Shown here: positions 57,095 through 64,000 of the stretch, piece by piece
How the letters are laid out: each line of letters begins with the position of its first letter
Position numbering within the stretch: position 1 is the stretch's first letter
Assembly (NCBI GenBank): GCA_002049455.2
Contig: KV918806.1
Location: 1 to 64,000, forward strand
From: Porphyra umbilicalis
Lineage: Eukaryota > Rhodophyta > Bangiophyceae > Bangiales > Bangiaceae
Direction: 5' to 3'
Length of the DNA stretch: 64,000 bases
The notes under the pieces: model-generated
The model's database searches: none
The model's input: the letters and a program-made list of their open reading frames with translations, nothing else
What the model was told of the DNA's origin: nothing
Position numbers and translations under genes: made by a program

Positions 57095-59445
57095 TGGACG
57101 CCAGTACTCAACCGGCGGCCGCCGCGATCTGCCGCTCCGACGCAGCGTGTCTTGAGTTGAGATCCGGCAGAACCTTGATCGTCGTCTGCCGATTTGTCCG
57201 AGCCATCATCTTGCAGGTCGTCTTCGCCGTCATCTTCAGCGTCGACGTTTTGGTCGTCGCTGCCGGCATCCAAGCCCGTCTCGCCTTCCACGACTTCGTC
57301 CACGGGTGAGTCCTCTGGAACATTTGCAACCGTGCTTGAGTTCTTCTCGGAGAAAACGACGCTTCGCGCCTTGACGACCTTGCCGTTGTCGAGGATGACC
57401 TTGTACGCCTTGCTGCCGTCGGGATAGCCCACGAAAATGCCCTTTGCCGCCATGTCTCCGAATTTGCCTTCGACGTGGCTCTTGTGCAGTACCACCCAGC
57501 ATGTTGACCCAAACACCCGCATGTGGCTTACGTCGAACTTGTTCCCGGTCCATAGCCCATGGAGCGTCTTGCCTACGGGAAGCGCACGGCTGGTGACGCG
57601 GTTCTTGATGTGGATTGCCGTCTTGATGGCATCCGCCCAAAGGTCCTGATTGACGTCCTTGTGTCGCATCATGGTGCGTGCCATCTCCACGAGAACTCGG
57701 TTGAGTCGCTTAGCAACCCCGTTCTGCTGCGGCGTGTCGGACACCGTCGTCTGGTGCATCGTGCCGTTCTCATCGTGAAGCGCCTTGAATGCGGACGACA
57801 CGTGCTCGCCGCCGTTGTCGGACCGGAGCACCTTGATCTTGTTGCCGGTGTGCAGCAGTGCCTTGGTCAGCCACTTCTTGTACCCCGCGAGAAGATCGCT
57901 CTTCTTGTGCAAGAAAACCACGTCCGTCCAGCGGGAGAAGTCGTCGGTGAACGTGCCGAAGTAGAGCGCTCCGCCACGAGAGGGATCTGACATAGGTCCA
58001 CCGAGGTCCGAGTGCACGAGCTGGAGCCGCCTGGTCACACGAACGCCTCTTGCGCTAGGCAAAGGCGTCATTGCCGCCTTGCCGTACACGCACGGCTCGC
58101 AGATGTCCTTGACCACCATGAAGGTGCACTTGAGTCCGTCTACGGCCTTGTTCTTGATCATCCTCTTGACGTCGGCCACGTTCACGTGGCCCAGACGCTC
58201 ATGCCATAGCTGCAGAGAGGCCACCGCAGCAACATCCGACATAGGGGCCATGTTCATGTGGTAGAGCCCGTTCTTACGCGTGCCGCACGCAGCAATCTTC
58301 TCGTTCATCTTGATGATGGACATACCACGCTTCAACGACGCTTCCGCACCGCGTTCCTTCATCATGCCGACCAACATGAAGATGAAGCCCATAGTAGGAA
58401 CATGGAGCACCTTCTCCAACTTGATCTTGCGCGTCTTGCCTTGAACGATCACTTCGAGGACGACGGGTCCGACGCCCGCGGTGGCCACGGTCCCCTTGTC
58501 ACCCATCGTGACGCTCCATCCTGTGGTCGTCTTGTAGTCATCGAAGCACGCACGCATCCAGCACATGTGTGCAGACGCCGCAGAGTCGACAAGCCACGAC
58601 TTGGAAATGTCATCCTTGTCATCCGCGTTGCCAACGAGAAAGATGGCGTCGTCGCTGTCGCTACCGTAATCAGCCGCAATCGCGGTCACCTTGTCCTGTC
58701 TCTGCTTCTTGGCCTTGAGCTCTGGGCAATCATGAGAGATTTGCTCAAACTTGTGGCAGAAGTAGCACTCGATCTTGGAGAGGTCACCACGGCGGCCTTG
58801 ACCCCGATAGTTGGCGCCGACGAGTGCCATGTCACCAATGCGCTTGATCGCCGGTGACTTGTCCGCCTGACGCCGCTCCTCCTGAGGCAAGCGGCTCTTG
58901 ATAAATTCGAGGCTTAGATCGTCATAGCCCTCGGCGTCAAAAGCCACCAGCAGGTTCTCATACTTTGACGTCAGCCCGTTGAGAACGCTCATGGCGACAT
59001 CCATCTTCTTCAACTCGCCGCCCATGGCCTTGAACTTCTCGCCGAGGTTGCGCACGCGGTTGATATAGCCCAGCATACTCTCGCCGACGTTCATCGAGAC
59101 GGTGTAGAGTTCGCGTCGCGCCTGCATCTTGTTCATCAAACTCTTGCGCTGGAAGACGCCTTGCAGGGTCGACCACATTTCCGCCGTCGTCTTGCACCCC
59201 GACACTTGCTCCAGCTGTTCGGACCCAAGGGTGAGCCCGATGATGGCGCTCGCCTTCGTGTCTCAACGCTTCCACGCCGCCAACCCGCGGTCCTCCGCGT
59301 CCGTCGGCTTGCCGTCTTCGTCAAGCATGTCGTCCAGGTCGCGCAGCGCCAGGATCATCTTGATCCGCTGGCGCCACTCGTGGACGTTCGTCTCCGTCAA
59401 CTTGTCAATCTTAATGCCGCCCATGCCGGCAGCGCCACCGTCCAT
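57091..59445 (-). pseudogene. Copia 2 gag-protease-integrase
   Basis: From ATG 59445 (MDGGAAGMGGIKIDKLTETN) one frame runs to 57091, with a TGA near 59263 inside gag. It then has a 704-codon stretch. A zinc knuckle (CYFCHKFEQISHDC) has its His replaced. The protease motif is LVDSAASAHM, where Gly of the usual Asp-Ser-Gly is Ala. The integrase His-Cys domain is intact (LWHERLGHVN, CEPCVYGK). The DDE triad has both Asp (LVHSDLGGP, LRSDNGGEH), but the catalytic Glu is Lys (NGVAKRLNR). The end is acidic (DAEDDGEDDLQDD). Confidence 0.88.
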
Positions 59446-59594
59446 GATGCCTGCTTGTCGTAGCGCGTCCCGATCTTGCCGAACCTTGCGCCTTGACCGT
59501 CACGTCTTTGAACCACCTTGCACTCGTCTTCTTCGCACTTGTCGCGACCGCCGCGACGCCGTCTGGCACACTTTGCCCTTGTCACAGCCCCGGC

Positions 59595-59609
59595 TCTGGG
59601 CCCCTAACC
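59595..59609 (-). other. Primer-binding site of copia 2
   Basis: Minus-strand GGTTAGGGGCCCAGA follows the 5' LTR directly. It differs from the initiator-tRNA anticodon complement GGTTATGGGCCCAGC at the anticodon T and at the last base. Confidence 0.75.
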
Positions 59610-59695
59610 TGTTGGCATTCGATAATTGTACCACTCAGCTACAGCCACAATACCGGTGTGAATGGTCCTGAGGAGTTCAAACTTATAGTCCAACA
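59610..59695 (-). repeat. 5' LTR of copia 2
   Basis: 86 bp. On the minus strand it begins TGTTGGACTATAAG and ends ATGCCAACA. This is unusually short for a copia LTR. Confidence 0.9.
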
Positions 59696-59700
59696 GGCCA

Positions 59701-61403
59701 CGCCGACCATGGACACATCGCCGGCCGCCAAGAGCGTCCGCCGGCTCCTCGGCTTTGTTTGAAAGATTGAGGCCGCCGCCATCCCCCTCGCTGAGTCGCT
59801 GGTCGCGGCATACAAGGGCACCAAGGTCAAGCGGTTGAAAGAGAAGGAGCGCCGGGCGGCAATGGCAAAGGAGCTTGAGGCATCTTTGGTTCGCTGGCGG
59901 GCGGACGACCGGGATGCTGTGGCCACGCACGCCTGGACTGCTGCTTCTGCGAAGGAGGACGGCAAAGGCGTGGGAGACGATCCTGGCGCTGAGGCTACCG
60001 GCGGGGCGCACGGGCCAAGGGCGAATGGAGTTCTTGGCGACGGCGGCCGTGGGCCGACGTTGACGGTGAAGCCAAGACGCAAGAGGCCTAAGCCCAAGGA
60101 AAACGTCAAACCGGGCGATGTGCCGGCCCTGCTCATCCCGAAGACGCTCTTGCAGCCGCTCATGCGCCCGCTGGACAGCAACGACGTGGATCACATCTGC
60201 CGCATGGCGCTTGCGTTTGGCCTCGACCCTGTGATTGCTGGCCTGAAGCAGCGACATTTTGCTGGCCTCACGGCCATCTGTGAGACGCTGCGCGGGAGCG
60301 AGCCACGGGCGCACATCGAGCGCATGGTGGCTGAGGCCACGGGAAAGTAACAAAGGCGCTTCCCTATGACGCGGGAGGGCCAGTGCCTCGTCGAGCTATG
60401 ACACATCCAGGTTGCGTTGCAAACGGCGGTGCTGGTGTTCGACCGAGTACCAGCCTTTGCGCAGGCAATTGCCGACGTCTTCCAGATTGCCGTGAAGTGC
60501 GCCACCTGCTTCTCTGCGGACTTCTCGGAGGACCTGCAGACGCGACACGAGTACCTGGAGCGCTACCCCAAGCCGGGCGTGTTTGACGACGAGATGATCG
60601 CTGCCTTTCAGATGCGGCACCCGCCCGCGTTGACGAGGACGTCTGCCACGGGCGTCTTCACGCCTGGCCGCATGACGTGACGCGCAGAGGCGTACGAAAA
60701 GGCGGACAAGACGCCCTGCGGCACGTGCGAGAAGGGGTTTTCATCCTCTGAAAGGTTTTCTGACGGGGCGTTGACGTTGTGCTGTGCCTGTGCTCATTCC
60801 AAGATCCTCGATTTTGTGGTAATGGACCGGAAGGAGAGCCCCCGGGTATTGATCAACGTTCTCCTCACCCGTTTTTCCTCTCTACCTCGGTACTTGGTAT
60901 ATGATTTTGCGTGCGGGGTGGTGCGCTGCGCGATAGTCAAGCTCCCCTGGATGCTGCGTGACCTCTCGGTGGTGTCAGAACGTTTCCATGTGAGTAACCA
61001 CACATGTTCTCCTTTCTACAACGCCAACTCGTACGGAGAGCTTGACTACAAGAACACGCTGACCCATGAGCAGCGAAACGCGGCGATTCGCAAGATAGAG
61101 CAGATTTTGAGGGGCGCCGGGCACTACGGCTACATGGCGCTGCTCTTCTATCAGACGAGCGTCCTCAACTCCATTGCCGAGTCGCGGTCGGTCTACCAGC
61201 AGAACGCACTTGCCGACGCTGAGTCCAAGGCAGAGGCGCTCGCGCAGCAGCCACCAGGCAGCAGCAGGCAGCACCAACCTGATCCCCCGCAGCTCAACTT
61301 GCTGCCATCGTTGGACAAGTGCGCGGATTATTTCTCGCATCACGCCTGCCGCTGTCGCGGGTACATGCGGGACGGGTCCGAGACGCGCAGTGCTAGACTG
61401 TAG
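59701..61403 (+). pseudogene. KDZ-like/HMGXB3-type transposase-derived gene, 3' part
   Basis: Resumes after the copia 2 insertion. Removing the element plus one GGCCA copy joins the 5' reading frame exactly to this one. Four in-frame stops (TGA 59760, TAA 60348, TGA 60399, TGA 60678) interrupt it but there is no frameshift. Blocks in order are a basic helical region (TKVKRLKEKERRAAMAKEL), DVPALLIPKTLLQPLMRPLD, FQIAVKCATCFSADF, a CGTCEKGF finger-like motif, and a last open piece of 211 codons. That last piece contains LTLCCACAHSKILDF, LPRYLVYDFACGVVRCAIVK, ERFHVSNHTCSPFYNANSY and THEQRNAAIRKIEQIL. The pattern Tyr-Asp-x-Ala-Cys followed by Arg-Phe-His-x-x-Asn-His is characteristic of the HMGXB3-like transposase family. 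It ends at TAG 61401-61403. Confidence 0.6.
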
Positions 61404-61639
61404 TGGGCGCTGCATTATATTCCTTTGTTGGTTTGCTCGTATGAGGCACGTGGCGTCATAAAACGACATTTTATCAGAGTACCTTTGCATTTTCCACAAG
61501 GAAAAAGTCCTAGGAGACCGTTTCTTTGTACGGAGCTACGTCAAAATAAATGAGCCACAACCAACATCCACAGTGGGAGGATGGGGGAGCAACGACGCTG
61601 CAATTTCTTAGCAGCCCACGTGGGCCCGTCGCGAAGTGG

Positions 61640-62040
61640 CTGGCCAGCAGCGGCTGGCCTAAAGCTGCTCGCCCGTCGTGGCTGGCTGGGAGCGGCTGGC
61701 CGGGAGCGGCTGGTATGGAGCGGCTGCCTGGGAGCGGTTGGCCGGGAGCGACTGGCCGGGAGCGACTGTACGGGGGTAGAGGGACAGGGAGCGGCTGCAC
61801 GGGAGTGGTAGGGGCTGGGCGGCAGGACCGGGGCGGCAGGTCCGGGACGGCAGCGCCAGAGTGGCAGTACAGGGTCGGAAAAGCCGGGTCGGCGGAGCGG
61901 GCTCGGCAGGGCCGGGTCGGCGCGGCGGGGGCAGCAGGGCGGGGGAGGCAGGGCGGGGACGGCAGGGCGGGGACGGCAGGGCGGGGACGTCGAAGCGGGG
62001 GCGGCAGGGCGTGGGCGCCGTGTTGGTACGGACGCGGGCG
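61640..62040. repeat. 15-bp minisatellite
   Basis: Variants of GGGAGCGGCTGGCC(G) in tandem at about 61640-61800, then GGCAGGGCGGGGAC-type units to about 62010. The 15-bp period is coding-compatible (pentapeptide repeats in frame 61550-62293), but no other sign of a gene is present. Confidence 0.75.
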
Positions 62041-62060
62041 GGGTATGACACCCAGCTGTC

Positions 62061-64000
62061 ATAGCCTAAGACGACGCCTCTTTCGATGGTCTCTCGGAGC
62101 GCAGCAGTCGAGCTCTATCGATCGGATCTCAGCTCTATCGATCGGATGCAGACACGGTCGTCAGTGCGGAGAGGTCAACTGTCAGACACGCAGGGCGCAA
62201 GCGTCCCCTATTGTCTGCTATATGTCCGAAAGATGTCTGTGGGTTGTCTGGGGGCTCCATATGTCTGGCCGGACGTTTGATTCGACCGGTTAGGCTAAGC
62301 CTTGAAGTCTTGATCTTGAGTTGCTATTCTGCATATACGCAGAGCACCAATCAAAGCATTTCCTGCGCTTTTTTTGGTACAGTCCGGGTCTCTAATAGTC
62401 CATCCAAGGACAATACCCGACACGGAGAGTGCGCGACAGGGGGGGTTGTGGCAGAGGCGACAAGGTCGGCGGCCACCGCGGTGGCCGCGGCGATGGGAGG
62501 CGGGCAGGCGGCCGCCATAAGGACAGAGGGGAGTGCGGTCCAAAGGAAGCACGCCCGTGTGCCAGTGCCATCCCGCCCACTCCAGGCGACCACCGCTCGG
62601 CGCTGTCCGCAAAGCTCAGGGGTCTTTCTCCCCCTGTCGTTGGCTGGGGGCTGTAGCCCGGCCGCCGGGCCGCGTCTGCGTGGTTGTGGCGGAGGGTACT
62701 GTGTCTGTGGGGCGCGGTCACGCGGGGCGGGTCCGGGGCCGGCGCTGGAAGGCTATAGAGGGGTGCGCGCTCGTCATTTGCTGGCGAGCGCCAATCGCAG
62801 GAGCCGTCAACGTTCGTGCACGGACGAGGCAGTGCACGGGTCAACAGGGAGTGTGCTGCCTGGTATGTTAACGTTTCGTATCCTACAGGTAGCAGCAGAG
62901 CATTCAACATCAGGAGGCACCCACATAAAGGCATAGAGACGCACTCAAAGTTCCTGGATTTCGGTCGGTGCCCTATACTGACCCTTTCTGGCCAAGTTTT
63001 GGCCGTGTTGGGACATTACAGTCCGCGGACCGGGCGGGACAGCGCCTTCGAAACCGCCCTTGTCAGCCTAAGGTGGAACGCACACAGTTAAGTGCCACAT
63101 GCAGACGGCTCAAGGGCCACTCTTTCGCTGAAGTCAGCAGCGTACGATACGGTAGGCGACTATTCGAACGGGATGACTCAGCTTCTGAGGCCTTGCACAA
63201 CACGAGGGGATGCGACCGTATCACACGTCACGCACTCGCGCGGACTCGATCCAAATTGGCACCGAAAGGCCTCCACGTGTCTCGCAGTATTTCATGGACT
63301 TGGGCGATTGGGGCTCCGCTCACACGCTTTTCGTCACATGTTCGGCACGTACCCGACGGAAGCCTCTTCATTTCGATACTTGCGACGACGCTGATACGTT
63401 TCATTCGTTGGCAACGACCGACTGCGGCCAACGATGTCGAGGGCAACGGCGCTAATATCTTCGAAAGGTAGCCCACTCCATCATACCCATTACATTGCAC
63501 GTTGGCAACGCGTTGGCCCGTTGGCAATTGACCACTCGCAGTGCCACACGTAGCGGTTCCATTTCACTGTTTCAGACCGTTGGCCCGACATGGCTGGGAA
63601 TGCTCTAAGGCACGTCGTCACACTGCCCGGCTTTGGCGCACTAAACGGCTTTAGCGCAACCGGCTGGGCGGGCCCGAGCGCCGATTTCAAGATTTCGGGC
63701 TCAAATTTCGCGGCCAGGAAGTCGTTCCGGGGCCGACACGTGGCGCTGCTGCAACCGTGGCGTCGTTGCAACACGTGGTGTCGGTGCAACACGTGGCAAT
63801 GGGGCTCAAGTGCTTTAGCCCCTCTTCCAGTGGTGCCCGACGGACCGAATGAGGTTGTACGGGGACCCGGAAGGGTCGCACGTGGTCGGAACACCAACCT
63901 GGATCTGTGAGGGAATCCCTCTATCCTCTTGTGACGCGATCCCCCCGGAATGGGCCGGGGGAGGGGCCACAAGCACACACGCAATGCCGCCATAGGGAGC
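62061..64000. other. Terminal interval without a supportable gene
   Basis: Only short open frames without domains. Small local repeats occur (ATCGATCGGAT twice near 62115-62145; GTTGGCAACG-type words near 63500; TGCAACACGTGG near 63770). No RNA gene or element ends were recognised. Confidence 0.4.

Larger units (their letters stand above)
55323..59695 (-). mobile_element. Short-LTR Ty1/copia retrotransposon (copia 2) inside the KDZ-like gene
   Basis: A 4373-bp element on the minus strand. LTRs of 87 and 86 bp (55323-55409, 59610-59695) begin TGTTGGAC and end CAACA. The 5-bp target duplication is GGCCA at 55318-55322 and 59696-59700. A PBS follows the 5' LTR, and AAGAGGAG precedes the 3' LTR. 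It codes for gag, protease, integrase and RT but lacks RNase H, because LTR-containing DNA of another copia replaces that region (55410-56109). Frameshift, nonsense and catalytic-site changes make it non-autonomous. Confidence 0.93.

Noticed and set aside
1233-61403. A non-standard genetic code in which TAA or TAG encodes an amino acid such as Glu
   Set aside because: The PDH E2 gene (527 codons) and the DIRS frames contain no in-frame TAA/TAG/TGA, E2 ends with TAG at the family's normal C-terminus, and TGA is affected too. Local decay is simpler.

Overview
The window is GC-rich nuclear DNA from a eukaryote, and most of it is mobile-element debris. Three things show it is eukaryotic: a mitochondrial pyruvate dehydrogenase E2 gene with a targeting peptide and one clean GT-AG intron; retrotransposons of the Ty1/copia and DIRS (tyrosine-recombinase) types; and F-box, C2H2-finger and Enhancer-of-zeste-like (SET) genes. 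The few introns and Ala/Pro/Arg-rich composition suggest an alga or other protist. A bangiophyte red alga such as Porphyra would fit, but that is a weak inference and nothing here proves a lineage.

Layout. 1.2-6.8 kb: remnants of a Transposase_21 (tnp2/CACTA-like) gene whose N-terminal half (+) and C-terminal half (-) face each other, then an unrecognised reading frame. 8.36-10.25 kb: the one clear housekeeping gene, PDH E2 (-), with related hAT-type MITE sequences on both sides. 11.0-15.7 kb: a DIRS-like retroelement with open gag, RT-RNase H and tyrosine recombinase frames between 225-bp direct repeats. 15.8-20.9 kb: GC-extreme low-complexity DNA with 25-bp minisatellites. 21.2-24 kb: a second hAT MITE, a 72-bp tandem array and a dead Tc1/mariner transposase. 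24-28.8 kb: mostly empty. 28.8-29.5 kb: a 136-bp satellite built of 34-bp monomers. 29.8-33.1 kb: a C2H2 gene (-) and an F-box gene (+). 33.6-41.8 kb: an E(z)-like Polycomb methyltransferase gene (-) split by a full copia element (34432-40361, 399-bp LTRs, target duplication GCACC). 42-47 kb: repeats and an unknown gene. 48.7-50.4 kb: a probable 2OG-dioxygenase-like protein. 51.8-61.4 kb: a KDZ-like/HMGXB3-type transposase-derived gene split by a second copia element (55323-59695, 86/87-bp LTRs, target duplication GGCCA), which itself holds a piece of a third copia. 61.6-62.0 kb: a 15-bp minisatellite. 62.1-64 kb: nothing convincing.

Two themes run through the window. First, each copia element lies in a gene-like sequence at an exactly identifiable point, and all three copia signatures carry a primer-binding site complementary to the anticodon region of initiator tRNA-Met (half-tRNA priming). 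Second, many damaged loci keep one reading frame across TAA, TAG and TGA codons, with few frameshifts, whereas the E2 gene and the DIRS frames contain none. Decay is the simplest explanation. The open DIRS element is the most likely still-competent mobile element here.
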